From NCBI GenBank assembly GCA_024291935.2, contig CM044306.1, positions 6,086,501 through 6,150,500 of the forward strand: 64,000 nucleotides of DNA, in the 5' to 3' direction. Positions 1 to 12,995 of the stretch are shown one piece after another (the stretch's first letter is position 1; each line of letters starts with the position of its first letter). The position numbers were made by a program, and so were the translations under genes. A model generated the notes under the pieces. That model saw nothing but the letters and a program-made list of their open reading frames with translations, searched no databases and was not told the origin of the DNA. The stretch comes from Okapia johnstoni (taxonomy: Eukaryota > Chordata > Mammalia > Artiodactyla > Giraffidae).

Positions 1-560
1 TTTCCTTCTAGAGGAACGGGTAAGCTGAGGTTTACTCACACAGTGGAACATTTTACAGAAGTGAAAGCAAATTGGGGTCTTTGTTTTAGAGAAGAGGAGC
101 CACAGGCCCGAGAGGTAACTTGAAATGACAAATGCCACTCGGATAATGGAAAATCTGAATCTTTCGTCCAGGACTCCTGGGACCTTAGTGCTTAGAAAAC
201 AAAACCCTATATTATTTTAAAACAATTTCAAATTTGCAGAAAAATTCTGAAAATGGTACATAGTATTCCTATATATCCTTTATCCAAATTCACCCTTGAA
301 AAAAACCATTTTGCCACATTCGTTTTGTTCTTCTGCTTACACCTAACTTTTTCCTGAATAATCTGTGTGTAGGTTGCTTATATGATCTCTTTTGGACTAA
401 GCCTGCTACAGCCAGATGCCCTTCTCGTGTCTTGGGATCCCAGTGGTGTCCGATAAAGTCCTCCCCAAGTTGTGTCTTGCCTTTGATTTACAATTCAGAT
501 TCCCCTTCAAAATACAGCACTTTGTTTGAGACGGGCTACCTGCATGGTAAATATTTGCAG
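1..560. repeat. Old repeat remnants, no gene
   Basis: About 85-125 resembles a MIR core; about 215-540 resembles a decayed L1 3' end. No coding signal seen. Confidence 0.35.
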
Positions 561-566
561 TATTAA

Positions 567-766
567 ATGTGAGTGAAGTTGTGTCTGATTTTTTGCAACT
601 CTATGCACCATAGCCTGCCAGGATCCTCTGTCCATGGAATTCTCCAGGCAAGAATACTGCAGTGGGTTGCCATTCCCTTCTCCAGAGGATCTTCCTGACC
701 CAGGGATCGAACCTGGGTCTCCTTCATTGCAGGCCGATTCTTTACCATTTGAGCCTCCAGGGAAGG
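567..766 (-). mobile_element. Bov-tA SINE
   Basis: Reverse-oriented Bov-tA: CCATGGAATTCTCCAGGCAAG core and the tRNA-like end GATCGAACCTGGGTCTCC. Confidence 0.9.
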
Positions 767-812
767 GGAAAGGAAGCAGTACTTAATAATGTTAGGTTAA
801 TCATATATATTC

Positions 813-990
813 AGGCTTCCCAGGTGGCACCACTGGTAAAGAGCCCGCCTGCCAATGCAGGAAACATGAGAGACCAGTCCCTGTTCTTGCCCGGAGAGCC
901 CCATGGACAGAGGAGCTTGGCGGGCTGCAGTCCAGAGAGTCACAAACAATCAGACATGACCGAAGGCACTTGGCACACGCTGCACACAAT
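813..990 (+). mobile_element. Bov-tA SINE
   Basis: GGCTTCCCAGGTGGCACCACTG opening, CCATGGACAGAGGAGC core. Confidence 0.88.
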
Positions 991-1739
991 CACATATTCA
1001 CAACTGGTCTAAGGGGTTGAAAGGTATTTCTAAATTAGCCAGAGTCCTTTAGAAATATGACCCGGGGCTGACTCACTCAGGGTTAAGAAAATGACTTTAA
1101 AACTCTTCCTCCCACCAGCCCCCTCCAAACCACGTCTGTTTTTAAATCTTTCTCCCCAGCAAGTTGATTGCATAAACCCTCAGCACTGGAGCAAGGAAGG
1201 ACTGGACGGCCGTGTGTCTCCACCTTGTGGCCATGTTTGGGATCACACATTCTGCACCTCAAGCCCATTTTCGATGCTTCGGCCAGTCTGTCAAGGCAGA
1301 AGTCCCTTGCTTTCTGGATCAGTGGAGCTGAGAAGGGGAAGGGCTTGAAGGAGGAGAAAGGACAGGACACCTCCCACTCAGCTTTGCAACGACTCCATTG
1401 CCATTCCCACCCTTTGTATCTCACTGTGCTGAAAGAAAAGTCGATTCCTCCTCAACTTTGACTCCTCTTGTTTGGTACCCAACTGCCTTTTCCCAGTCCC
1501 CGGATTGTCCCCAGCCTGACTTCAGCAGGTCAAGGGAAGGGCAGTCACACCTCCTGTGGCTGATACAATGGATCTGGGGTCAGACGGAGCAGGTCTTATG
1601 TCGCACCTCTGCCCATACCTGCTCCAGGATCTGGGGCTATCACCCAAGGTCATTGAGACTCTGTTTTCTCATCCAGCGATGGCCCAGTGGCCCTTTAGTG
1701 CTTTCACCCTCACCAGGCTCAAGAAGCAAGCTCGTGTTT

Positions 1740-1895
1740 CTTTTTTTTTTTTAATAATAATTATTATTTATTTATGGCTGGATCCAGTCTTTACTGTAGC
1801 ATGCGGGATTTTAGTCCCCAGACCAGAGATCGAACCTGCGTCTCCTATATCAGAAGGTGGAGTCTTAGCCACTGGACGGACAGGGAAGTCCCAGC
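1740..1895 (-). mobile_element. CHR-type tRNA-Glu SINE
   Basis: T-rich end (poly-A of the minus strand) and the body ending CCACTGGACGGACAGGGAAGTCCC. Confidence 0.85.
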
Positions 1896-2008
1896 AAGCT
1901 CTTCTTAAAGGCTCATTGATCCACCCTGCCCATCTGCCATCCACTTTGTTTAGTTGCCTCTGAGAGTCCCTCCAGGCGGCCTTGACCTGGATTCTCAGTG
2001 TCTGAAAG

Positions 2009-2482
2009 TTGTTGTTGTTCAGTTGCCCAGTTGTGTCCAGTTCTTTGCGACCCCATGGACTGCAGCACGCCAGGCCTCCCTGTCCCTCACCACCTCCCAG
2101 AGTTTGCTTAAGTTCAAGTTCATTCCATCCGTGATGCCGCCCCGCCATCTCATCTCTGACGCCCTCTGCTCCTCCTGCCCTTGATCTTTCCCAGCATCAG
2201 GGACTTTGCCAAATGAGTCATCTGTTCACATCCAGATGACCAAAATACTGGAGCTTCAGCTTCAGCATCAGCCCTTCCAGTGAATATTCAGGGTTGATCT
2301 CCCTTAAGATTGACTGTCTTGATCTCCTTGCTGTCCAAGGGACTTTCAGGAGTCTTCTCCAGCACCACAGTTGGAAGACATCAATTCTTTGGCGTTCTGC
2401 CTTCTTTACGGTCCAGCTGTCACAACCATACGTGACCACTGGGAAGACCATAGCCTTGCCTAAGTTACTTGTCTGAAAGTTA
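2009..2482 (-). mobile_element. BovB LINE 3' fragment
   Basis: Minus-strand BovB 3' end: GTTCAGTTGCCCAGTTGTGTCC start, GACCCCATGGACTGCAGCA, CTTTCCCAGCATCAGGG and onward. Confidence 0.9.
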
Positions 2483-2764
2483 CTTGCTGCCATTTCTTTG
2501 CTGTAACACTCTTCCCAGAGCCTTTGAATTTGACCCTCAGGACTCTTGCCCTCTCCTTACAGGCTGTGAATCTGGGCCACCTGGGGAAAATGAGCCCACA
2601 ACACATCCTAAAGCCTAGGCCAGGGGCAAACCTGGGTTCCCATGTGCCTTGAGGAAAAGTGTAAAAAAGTGAATGACAGTGCTCTCAGGGTTGTTGAGAG
2701 TCGCTATGTGGACCCACCGAATAGAGGCCTTGAACCAAAGAGCGTTCTCCCTGTAAGAGACTTA

Positions 2765-2880
2765 CCTTCCTCCCTCTCCCTTTCCCCCCTTCCTTTCTTT
2801 CCTTCTGTCTTCCTTCCTCTCTCTCTTTCTCTCTCTTTCTTCCTCCTTCCCTCCCTCCCTTCCCTTCCTTTCTCTTTATC
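2765..2880. repeat. CT-rich polypyrimidine tract
   Basis: About 115 bases of nearly pure C/T (CCTT, CTCT repeats). Confidence 0.9.
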
Positions 2881-3177
2881 AGTGGTTGTTAAGCAGATCT
2901 GCAAGGCACCAAGACCTTTATTTTAATAGTTACAGGGGGGAGCATAGCTAGTCACCCTTGAAAGGTAAAACCCAACAGCCTAGGTTGGTTGATTTCTATG
3001 ATGAAACAGCCCAGTCAACTTCAGTTGCCTTATGCAAGCTATAATAATGTATATTTACAAGTAACACATTAAAACAAGCTGTAAGGATGCTGGCTGCACC
3101 AGCCAGGCAAATAACTGTTTAATAAGTGAAGTGAAGTGAACTGTTTAATAACTGATGTTGGCATCAGTTCGTTAGTG

Positions 3178-3770
3178 TGTCAGTTCAGTTCAGTTCAGTT
3201 CAGTTGCTCCGTTGTGTCCAACTCTGCGACCCCATGGACCGCAGCACACCAGGCCTTCCTGTCCATCACCAACTCCCGGAGCTTACTCAAACTCATGTCC
3301 ATCAAGTCGGTGATGCCATCCAGCCATCTCATCCTCTGCCATCCCCTTCTCCTCCCACCTTCAATCTTTCCCAGCATCAGGGTCTTTTCCAATGAGTCAG
3401 CTCTTCACATCAGGTGGCCAAAGTACTGGAGTTTCAGCTTCAGCATCAGTCCTTCCAATGAACACCCAGGACGGATCTCCTTTAGGATGGACTGGTTGGA
3501 TCTCCTTGCAGTCCAAGGGACTCCCAAGAGTCTTCTCCAACACCAGAGTTCAAAAGCATCAATTCTTCTGGGTTCAGCTGCCTTTATAGTCCATACTTGA
3601 CTCCTAGAAAAACCATAGCCTTGACTGGACGGACCTTTGTCAGCAAAGTAACGTCTCTGCTTTTTAATATCCTGTCTAGATTGGTCGTAGCTTTTCTTTC
3701 GAGGAGCAAGCGTCTTTTAATTTCATGGCTTCAGTCACCATCTGCAGTGATTTTTGGAGCCCAGAATAAA
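3178..3770 (-). mobile_element. BovB LINE 3' fragment
   Basis: (CAGTT)n start, the complement of the BovB (TGAACT)n tail, followed by the BovB 3' region in reverse. Confidence 0.92.
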
Positions 3771-3954
3771 TCCCTCACTGTTTGCATTGTTTCCTCATTT
3801 ATTTGTCATTGTTAGTGTGTGCAGGTGGCTAAATCTGGAAGGTAAGTGAAGAGGAGAAATGATGTTTATAAAGGAGCAGGGAGCTTGGATTGATGAGGGT
3901 CACCAAGCATCTAACACTCAACAAACTGAATTCAAGGTGAAAGTCACCATCAAG

Positions 3955-4510
3955 ACTCATAGATGCAGAGAACAAACAAGTGGTTACCACTGGGGAGAGG
4001 GCGGGGGAGGGGCAAGAAAGGGGCAGGGAATTAAGAGACATAAACTTCTCTGTATAAAATAAATAAGCTACAAAGATATATTGTACAGCACAGAGAACAG
4101 AGCCACCCTTTTACAATAACTATAAATGGAGCATAACCTTTAAAACTTGTGAGTCACGGGTTTCCCTGGTGGCTCAGTGGTAAAGAATCTGCCTGCCAAT
4201 GCAGGAGACACGGGTTCGATCCCTCATCCGGGAAGATCCCGCATACCGCAGAGCAACTAAGCCCATTGTATCACAGCTACTGAGCCTGTGCTCTGCAGCA
4301 CGAGAAGCCACCACAATGAGAAGCCCGCACACGGCAAGTTCAGGGTAGCCCCCGTTTGCCACGACTAGAGGAAAAAGCCCGCACGGCGACGAAGACCCAG
4401 CACAGCCAAAAATAAATGAATAAATAAATAAATTTTGAAAACAACCTTGTGAATCACTATATTGCACACCCTTAGCACATAATATTGTACAGCAACTATA
4501 CTCCCTAAAA
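3955..4510 (+). mobile_element. L1 3' end interrupted by a tRNA-derived SINE
   Basis: L1-type 3' sequence at 3955-4157 (GCAGAGAACAAACAAGTGG, ATTGTACAGCACAGAGAAC) is split by a SINE at 4158-4440 (GGTTTCCCTGGTGGCTCAG to an AATAAATAAAT tail). It resumes at 4441-4510. Confidence 0.7.
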
Positions 4511-4954
4511 AGGAAGTCAGTTGTGGATATCAGTTGACTAAGCAGCTCTTCACTTCTGAAGAAGCAGAACCATCCTCGCAGAGCGGGGCGGGTCAGTGAG
4601 AGGGTCAGACACGGACTACACCCCCCAGATTATCAAACTCATGGGCTGTCAGCTGACCCAAAGGATGTGGGGTCAGGAGAAAGGGCTGCATAAAAGTCTC
4701 TACAGATGTCAGAGAAAGAGCTCTTGGGCTTTCTATTCTTGTCACAAATGAAGTTAAAACAGTATCATCCTCACTAAGACCAGAGCTGGCCGCTCAGCAT
4801 CTTAGGATCAAAAACCCATACATCCATCCGTGGCCATCACAGACCACATTTTTGTACCGTGTATAAAAGATATCTGTGACTGTAGCTGTTGGAAAAAAAT
4901 CCCATCAGTGGAACTTTTTTTAAGTCTTTACTGAATGTGCTATAATATTGTCTC

Positions 4955-5057
4955 TGTTTTATACTTTGGTTTTTTGGCCGTGAGGTACATGGGATCCTAG
5001 CTCCTCGACCAGGGATCCAACCTGCATGCTCTGCATTGGAAGGCAAAGCCTTAATTA
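4955..5057 (-). mobile_element. CHR-type SINE remnant
   Basis: GGTTTTTTGGCCGTGAGG with CGACCAGGGATCCAACCTGC, the reversed CHR body. Confidence 0.8.
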
Positions 5058-5067
5058 TTGGACCACC

Positions 5068-6474
5068 AAAAACTGCTGCACTCAATATGCCAGCGAATCT
5101 GGAAAACTCAGCAGTGGCCACAGGATTGGAAAAGTTCAGTTTTCATTCCAATCTCAAAGAAAGGCAATGCCAAAGAATGCTCAAACTATCGCACAAGTGC
5201 ACTCATCTCACACGCTAGTAAAGTAATGCTCAAAATTCTCCAAGCCAGGCCTCAGCAATACGTGAACCGTGAACTTCCAGATGTTCAAGCTGGTTTTAGA
5301 AAAGGCAGAGGAACCAGAGATCAAATTGCCAACATCCACTGGATCATCGAAAAAGCAAGAGAATTCCAGAAAAACATCTATTTCTGCTTTATTGACTATG
5401 CCAAAGCTTTTGACTGTGCGAATCACAATAAACTGTGAAAAATTCTGAAAGAGATGAGAATACCAGACCATCTGACCTGTCTCTTGAGAAACCTGTATAC
5501 AGGTCAGGAAGCAACAGTTAGAATTGGACATGGAACAACAGACTGGTTCCAAATAGGAAAAGGAGTACGGCAAGGCTGTATATTGTCACCCTGCTTATTT
5601 AACTTATATGCAAAGTACATCATGAGAAATGCTCGGCTGGAAGAAACACAAGCTGGAATCAAGATTGCTGGGAGAAATATCAATAACCTCAGATATGCAG
5701 ATAACACCACCCAGATGGCAGAAAGCAAAGAAGAACTAAAGAGCCTCTTGATGAAAGTGAAAGAGGAGAGTGAAAAAGTTGGCTTAAAGCTCAACATTCA
5801 GAAAACTAAGATCATGGTATCTTGTCCCATCGCTTCATGGGAAATAGATGGGGAAACATTGGAAAGAGTGTCAGACTATTTTTTTGGGGCTCCAAAATCA
5901 CTGCTGATGGTGATTGCAGCCATGAAACTAAAAGACACTTACTCCTTGGAAGGAAGGTTATGGCCAACCTAGACAGCATATTTAAAAGCAGAGACATTAC
6001 TTTGCCAACAAAGGTCCGTCTAGTCAAGGCTATGGTTTTTCCAGTAGTCATGTATGGATGTGAGAGTTGGATGGTGAAGAAAGCTGAACACTGAAGAACT
6101 GATGCTTTTGAACTGTAGTGTTGAAGAAGACTCTTGAGAGTCCCTTGGACTGCAAGGAGATCCAACCAGTCCATCCTAAAGGAGATCAGTCCTGGGTGTT
6201 CATTGGAAGGACTGATGTTGAAGCTGAAACTCCAGTACTTTGGCCACCTCATGTGAAGAGTTGACTCATTGGAAAAGACCCTAATGCTGGGAAGGATTGG
6301 GGGCAGGAGGAGAAGGGGACGACAGAGGATGAGATGGTTGGATGGCATCACCGACTCGATAGACATGAGTTTGAGTAAACTCCAGGAGTTGGTGATGGAC
6401 AGGGAGGCCTGGCGTGCTGTGATTCATGAGGTTGCAAAGTGTCGGACACGACTGAGCGACTGAACTGACTGAAG
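5068..6474 (+). mobile_element. BovB (RTE) LINE with decayed reverse transcriptase
   Basis: About 1.4 kb of the 3' part of a BovB element. RT palm motifs are readable in three frames: QAGFRKGRGTRDQI, FIDYAKAFD, GVRQGCILSPCLFNLY and RYADNTT, followed by the C-terminal region with MVFPVVMYGCESW. It is dead: a TGA at about 5436-5438 breaks the frame, several shifts follow, and the catalytic YADD box reads YADN. Ends with the TGAACTGACTGA tail at about 6470. BovB is a ruminant RTE-class LINE known for horizontal transfer between vertebrates. Confidence 0.93.
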
Positions 6475-7611
6475 AAGTCCCTGGGAACTGTTTATTTCGA
6501 TAGATATTGACGGCTTGCCCTTCAAAAGGCCTTACCCTCTGACTTTCCCATTAAGAATACCCAGCAGAGCCCATTTCCCTTCACTCTTGCCCATCTTGGA
6601 TATTTTCAAACCTCTATTTTAATTTTAGTGTGATTGGAGATAATACTATCAATTTGCATTCCCTTACTTAGGAGTGATGTCAAACCCATTTTCCCATGTA
6701 TTGACCGTTTTAATTCCTTTTCCTACGGTCTTCGCACCCTGCTCCAGGGTGGCAGACCCATGCATGCAGGGAGCACAGCTCAAGTTCACGTGCCCGAGGA
6801 AACAGTCCAAAGTCTCCATCAGGAGCTCCGGATACAACCTGACCAGGAAAGTGTGCTGATTGCAGGACTTCCTGCCTTCCTGGGGCTCCAGCTTAGGGAC
6901 CAACGTCCGCCCCCACCCGTGTCACTGAAGCATCTTTCTTCCTGGGTACAGAGCTCCAGGCGGTCAACCTCAGAAGGAACCACTCTCTACCTACGATGTT
7001 TGAGGTACTAAGTCCTCCAATTCCAAATTCTTGCCTGGCAGAGGCAACACAGCCTGGTCAGTGATTAGAGAGGCCCAGACCAGGTGTCAGGAAACAAGCC
7101 TCCTCTTCCAGCTCTGCGTCATATGGGAAGTCGGGGCTGGCAGGGGTGGGACTGGTCATGCATCATCCATTTCACAGATGTTAAAACTGAGGCCCAAGGA
7201 GGTGAAGGGATGCACCCAAGCTTGCACTATTTGCACGGAGCCTGGATTCTGGACCAGGCTCTAAATAGACCTGAGTCTATTCCTTTTTTTCCTTTAATTG
7301 AAATATGGTTGATTTACAATGTTGTGTTAGTTTTTGGTGTACAGTAAACTGAATTCCTTCACGTATGAAGTGGGGTGGAGACCGGCCTTGCCCAGCAGCC
7401 AGAGTTATTGAGAAAAATGGGGCACTGGATGTTGTAAAACGGGGTTTGCATACGCAGTGCACGTGTGTGCGTGTGTGTGTGACAAAACATTATCACTGAC
7501 CTGTGATGTAAGTTCCCTTCCCACCCCAGATCAGCAGGGTGGATGCTCTCTGACCTCCCTCCATGTTTTCTCCTTGCTGCTGAATTTTAGGCTCAGCATA
7601 GCAATTTAGGT

Positions 7612-8081
7612 CCATCTAGTCAAAGGTCTGTCTGGTCAAAGCTATGGTTTTTCCAGTTGTCAAGTATGGATGTGAGAGTTGGGACTATAAAGAAATCTGA
7701 GCGCCAAAGAATTGATGCTTTTGAACTGTGGTGTTGAAGACTCTTAAGAGTTCCTTGGACTGCAAGGAGATCAAACCAGTCCATCCTAAAGGAAATCAGT
7801 CCTGAATATTCATTAGAAGGACTGATGCTGAAGCTGAAACTCCAATACTTTGGCCACCTGATGTGAAGAACTGACTCACTAGAAAAGACCCTGATGCTGG
7901 GAAAGATTGAAGGCGGGAGAAGGGGACAACAGAGGATGAGATGGTTGGATGTCATCACCAACTGGATGGACATGAGTTTGAGTAAGCTCCGGGAGTTGGT
8001 GATGGACAGGGAGGCCTGGTGTGCTGAGTCCATGGGGTTGCAAAGAGTCAAACACGACTGAGCAACTGAACTGAACTGACA
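7612..8081 (+). mobile_element. BovB LINE 3' fragment
   Basis: GGTTTTTCCAGTTGTCAAGT through GAGCAACTGAACTGAACTGA; a 5'-truncated BovB. Confidence 0.9.
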
Positions 8082-8887
8082 GCAGTTTAACCGGGAAGTA
8101 TGGGAGTGATGCTGAGATGAGATCAAGGATAGTGCATGTGAGCAGCTTGAGGATCCAGGCCCCAGCAGACAGAAGGACTCACCAGTCCCCTTGGGATCGC
8201 TTTGCCTCATGGAGTGGGCCCTGGGGACCCTGGGGTTTCGTCTGGTTGGACCAATCCCCCCATGTGCATCTGAAGTGGACAGTTAGCAGATGGTGCAGAG
8301 GCCTCCTTGTGTTACGTCCCTTGGGTGAGTTTACCCAGGCCTGGTCCTCACCCTTGCAAATCTAGAACCCAGACTCCAGCCAGACAAGCAGAGATGCTCA
8401 GATTCCACCATGGCTCAGCTCAAAGGATTCATTTGGGGGCTAGTCCCGTCCAGGAACCTGAATGTCTTGACCCCACATCTCCAGGCAGGCTTCGGGGCCC
8501 CTCTCCAGTTTTCTGGTCTGTTACCTGGGGGGTTGCCTAAATCATGAAATAGGCAGAAGGCAGCTCATAAGCCTGGGTTAGAACTGGTGTCACTCCACTG
8601 GGGCATCTCCTTCTGCAGCTAGGCTGGCCTCAGGTGGCCCTCATCACCTCTATCTTTCTTTGTGTTCCAAATATTCTGCAGTTGGCATCATGTTCTTTGT
8701 TCAAATAGAGTTTCTCAACCTTGGCTCTGTTTATCTGTCTCCCAGGGTGAGCCTTTCTTAGCTAGATTTTTATTTATTTTTCTTTTGTTTTTTCTTACTC
8801 TTATTATCACGATTCTTTCTTCTTCTTCCCCTTCTTCTTCATATTCTCCCATCTCTTCCCCCCCCCCACCCCTTTCTTTTCCTCCTT

Positions 8888-9000
8888 TTTTTTTTTGGCC
8901 ACACCATGCAGCATGCGGGATCTTAGTTCCCTGACCAGGGATTGAACCCTTGCTCCTTGCATTGGAAGTGTGGATTCTTAACCACTGGACCTGTCGTGAC
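8888..9000 (-). mobile_element. CHR-type SINE
   Basis: Poly-T then TTGGCCACACCATGCAGC and CTGACCAGGGATTGAACCC. Confidence 0.85.
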
Positions 9001-9101
9001 AACCAAAAGCATCTCGGACATTGACAGATGTTCCCTCATGTTCCCTCTGGTTGAAAACTTCTGGTTTAGAGGGTTTGTTTGACTTATTAAAATTTGAAGT
9101 T

Positions 9102-9215
9102 GAGACTTCCCTGACCGTCCAATGGTTAAGACTCCATGCTTCCACTGCAGGGGGCCTGGGTTCGATCCCTGGGAACTAAGAGCCCCACAAGCCATGCGGT
9201 TTGTTCAGAAAAAAA
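9102..9215 (+). mobile_element. CHR-type SINE
   Basis: GAGACTTCCCTGACCGTCCAA to GGTTCGATCCCTGG and an A-rich tail. Confidence 0.85.
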
Positions 9216-9721
9216 TAAAAGTGAAGTCAGATCATGACATTGGTCCTTTGAGCCTGGCAAACATTCCATGCGTCTTTCTAAACTCCCCCTCCCTACCACC
9301 CAACACTGAGTTTAATTTTAAATGAACTCCTCCTCCCAGGGGCAGGCCCCCACTCTCGTACTGACACCCCCACACTGTTGTTTCCTCATTCTTGTATTTA
9401 TTAACTGTTTACTAGATACCAGGTGGTGTCCACACTGGGGATGGAGAAATAGACGAGACAGCACGGTTCCTGCTTCATGGCCTTCCTCTTCCTCTTTCTG
9501 CTCATCAGCATGGAGAACAAACATGTGTGGGTGCCTGCCGTGCAGAGAGAGGGCTCAAGCTTTCTCGAAGTTTAAAATGAAAAAGCTATTAGGAGACACT
9601 GTGTTTATATCTTCACTGTATCCAGGACATTAGGAGGAGAGCGGCAGGAAAACCGGAGACAGAAGGTCACAGCAGCGCAAGGACCACAGTCCGCACACCT
9701 GATCCTGCTACAGTTCTCTCT

Positions 9722-10022
9722 CTTTTAAAAATATTTATTTATCTTTGACTGCGTCAAGTCTTGCTTGCCACACGCGGGATCTTTGTTTCAGCGCTTGAGC
9801 TTCTCTCTGGTTGTGACTCTTGGACTCAGTAGTTGTGACTCATGGATGTAGTAGTTGTGGTTCATGGACTCAGCAGTTGTGACTTGTGGACTCCGCAGTT
9901 GTGGCGAGTGGTCTTAGTTGCCCCGAGGCATGTGGGATCTTAGCTTCATAACCAGGGATCAAACGCAATTCCCCTGCATTGCCAGGCAGATTCTTAACCA
10001 CTGGACCGCCAGGCAAATCGCG
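9722..10022 (-). mobile_element. tRNA-derived ruminant SINE, long form
   Basis: TTTATTTATCTTTGACTGCG through CCACTGGACCGCCAGGCAAA; includes short internal GTTGTGACTYRTGGACT repeats. Confidence 0.8.
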
Positions 10023-10817
10023 ACAGTGTTTTTTGGCTCCCATTCTTCAGGATTGGATGTGTTTGTCCAGATAAGATCAACTCCCGGGCTTTCTCAGGGC
10101 ACCTTAGGAACCCAGGCTTATCAAATGATGTGCAAATCCAAGATTTTTTTTTTTTAAGTCTAAAATCTTTACTTTTTAATCTGAAAGGGCCAAAAAGAGT
10201 TACCCAGGAGAGGAAAGACTAGAAAATCCTTACAGGCTCCATCCTGATGTATCCTCAGAAATTCTTGGCTTCTCAGTACGATGTTTGGTGATCTTAACCC
10301 TCTGACCCAACCCTGTCCCTTTAGTCTCATGTCCCCTCTTCCCGCCATCCTGAGAAGCCCACTCCTCTCCATTTCCCCAAGCAGGGCTGGGGGCAGCCTC
10401 AGAATACTCCCTTTCCAGCTCTTGCCTGTCTTGATATAAAAATAGCAGCAAATCCCAATCTTATGTGGATTTTACCCCAGTGCCATTAAAATTTTTCTAT
10501 TGGCCACCTTAAAAACACTTTTAAAAAATTGAAATGAATTTTAGTAGTATTACTTGATACACTCAAAATATTATCATTTCAGTGATACTGGAGATATTTT
10601 AAATTCTTTTTTCCTTAGCAAGTCTTCAACACCTAGTGTGTATTTGACACTTGCCGCCCACCTCAAGGCAGACCAGCCACAACGTCACGTGCTCAGTAGC
10701 CACGTGTATCCTGTGGCCACCATATTGGTCTGGATGCTGGTTACCCGGCTCCTGAACCTCCAGCCCGGATCTCCTTGGTGTCTCTCTTTCCTCTACTTTC
10801 TTCTCCCACCTCCGCCA

Positions 10818-11668
10818 GTTCAGTTCAGTTCAGTTGCTCAGTCGTGTCCGACTCTTTGCAACCCCATGGGTGGCAGCATGCCAGGCCTCTCTGTCCATCA
10901 CCAACTCCTGAGGTTTACTCCAGTTCATGTCCATTGAGTCAGTGATGCCATCCAACCATCTCATCCTCTGTCATCCCTTCTTCTCCTGCCTTCAATCTTT
11001 CCCAGCATCAGGGTCTTTTCCAATGAGTCGGTTCTTCACATCAGGTGGCCAAAGTTTTGGGGTTTCAGCTTTGCATCAATCCTTCCAATGAATATCCAGG
11101 ACTGATTTTTCACTCTCCTCTTTCACTTTCATCAAGAGGCTCTTTAGTTCTTCTTCACTTTCTGCCATATGGGTGGTGTTATCTGCATACCTGAAGTTAT
11201 TCATATTTCTCCCAGCAAACTTGATTCCAGTTTGTGTTTCATCCAGCCCAGCGTTTCTCGTGATGTACTCTGCATATAAGTTAAATAAGCAGGGTGACAA
11301 TATACAGCCTTGACATACTCCTTTCCCAAGTTGGAACCAGTCTGTTGTTGCATGTCCAGTTCTAACTGTTGCTTCCTGACCTGAATACAGATTTCTCAAG
11401 AGACAGGTCAGGTGGTCTGGTATTCCCATCTCTTTAAGAATTGTCTAGAGTTTGTTGTGGTCCACACAGTCAAAGGCTTTGGCATAGTCAATAAAGCAGA
11501 AGTAGATATTTTTCTGGAACTCTCTTGATTTTTTGATGATCCAGCAGATTTTGGCAATTTGATCTCTGGTTTCTCTGCCTTTTCTAAAACCAGCTTGAAT
11601 GTCTTTTCACATACTGTTGAAGTTTGGCTTGGAGAATTTTGAGTATTACTTTACTAGCATGTGAGATG
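10818..11668 (-). mobile_element. BovB LINE with RT remnant
   Basis: Minus-strand BovB 3' end joined near 11106 to an RT-domain segment; RT motifs (GVCQGCILSPCLFNLY, RYADNTT) read leftward from 11429. An internal deletion joins the RT part directly to the 3' end, and YADD again reads YADN. Confidence 0.9.
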
Positions 11669-12049
11669 ACCTCCTCCAGCTGTGTCTTAATTTCAAGTAT
11701 TAAAAGAGGAAGCAGTGACAGAAAACTCCTCGTACAGGGTTAAGAGCCTAATGCAAACCAGACTATGAGCTTTTGCCTTGGTAACAGAATAAGCAGAATG
11801 CACGCAGTTTTGTGTTTAAACTACAGAAAGTGTCAGTCCTCCCGACTCCCCATCACAGCCCCCGCCTGCCTCTGGCCAGCTGCCCTTCCCCTCTAAGATT
11901 CTCACTTTTTCTCTTTGTGATCAGGGCAATGTCCTAAATAAAATTCTTCAAAGCGAAGATTCTACCCATCTTTCTGGTTTGACGACTAGGGTATGGTTAG
12001 CATTGGATTTTTTTTTTCCTTCCCACATTTGCTCTATCGAGATTAGTTT

Positions 12050-12155
12050 GGGACTTCCCTGGTGGTCCAGTGGTTAAGAATCACTTTGTAATGCAAGGGT
12101 ATGCAGGTTTTATCTCTGGTCCAGGAACTAAGAGCCCACATGTTGCAGAGCAACT
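12050..12155 (+). mobile_element. CHR-type SINE
   Basis: GGGACTTCCCTGGTGGTCCAG opening and GGAACTAAGAGCCCACATG. Confidence 0.85.
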
Positions 12156-12351
12156 GAGATGACTGGCACAGGAGGAGCGGGGCGGGGGGGTGGGGCGGTA
12201 ATGCACAGCAGCAAGGGGATGGGAGAGGGCTGCCCAGAGGGATCCAGGTTCCAGGTCCCCTGCCTGCTACTCTCCCAGCGTGAGTGTAGGGGGAACTCAG
12301 GAAAGCCCCCAGAGGTGCATCTGGACTCCCCTTCTGGGAGGAACATTGACT

Positions 12352-12487
12352 CCCTGCTTCACAGGAGGCAGGGTCCACAGATAAGGACAGAAACAAAGCC
12401 AGTCATGAGGATCCGGGAAGTTTGGAGCAGATGGAACAAAGCCAGGCAGACAAGCCAGCAGTGGAAAATGAAACTTCAGGGAAAACG
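12352..12487 (+). other. Exon-like segment, unknown gene
   Basis: Flanked by CTGCTTCACAG (acceptor-like) and AAAAC before GTGAGTG (strong donor). One frame gives an acidic, Gln/Glu/Lys-rich peptide (EAGSTDKDRN through ENETSGK) that looks unlike a repeat; another frame is also open. I do not recognise the product. Confidence 0.3.
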
Positions 12488-12539
12488 TGAGTGAAGTGCT
12501 GAAAACTTATTCCTTTAGCCTCATTTATTAAGAAAATAG

Positions 12540-12750
12540 GGCTTCCCTAGTGGCCCAGATGGTAAAGAATCTGCCTGCAATGCAGGAGACCCGAGTTCCA
12601 CCCCTGGGTCGGGAAGATCCCCTGGAGATGGGCATGGCTACCTGCTCCAGTATCCTTGCCTGGAGAATCCCATGGACAGAGGAGCCTGGTGGGCCACAGT
12701 CCAGAGGGTCGCACAGAGTTGGACAAGACTGAAGCGACTTTGCACGCACA
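12540..12750 (+). mobile_element. Bov-tA SINE
   Basis: GGCTTCCCTAGTGGCCCAG to TTGGACAAGACTGAAGCGAC. Confidence 0.9.
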
Positions 12751-12995
12751 CATTAGGAAAACATCATTCAGGAGGCATCCGTCATCAAGAAGAAAGCTCC
12801 TGGCTGGGGCTGCTGTTGCTTCTCCCACCCCTGACTCGCTTCTCTCTGCTCTGGGTGAACTTCGTCTGTGGTTGCACAGATGCTCAGAAGTTAAGGCCCA
12901 CGAATAGGAACTCACAGGGAAGGAGAAGTTATGCTTTCCTCTAAAAAGAGGAATCCACATCCGCCCTCTCTACCTCTGCCATCTCTTGGTTACAG

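Noticed and set aside
2641..2930. Ser/Leu-rich open frame over the CT tract
   Set aside because: A by-product of polypyrimidine sequence.
6634..7011. Open plus-strand frame of 125 codons
   Set aside because: No splice-site context or recognisable motif, and overlapping open frames of similar quality on both strands.
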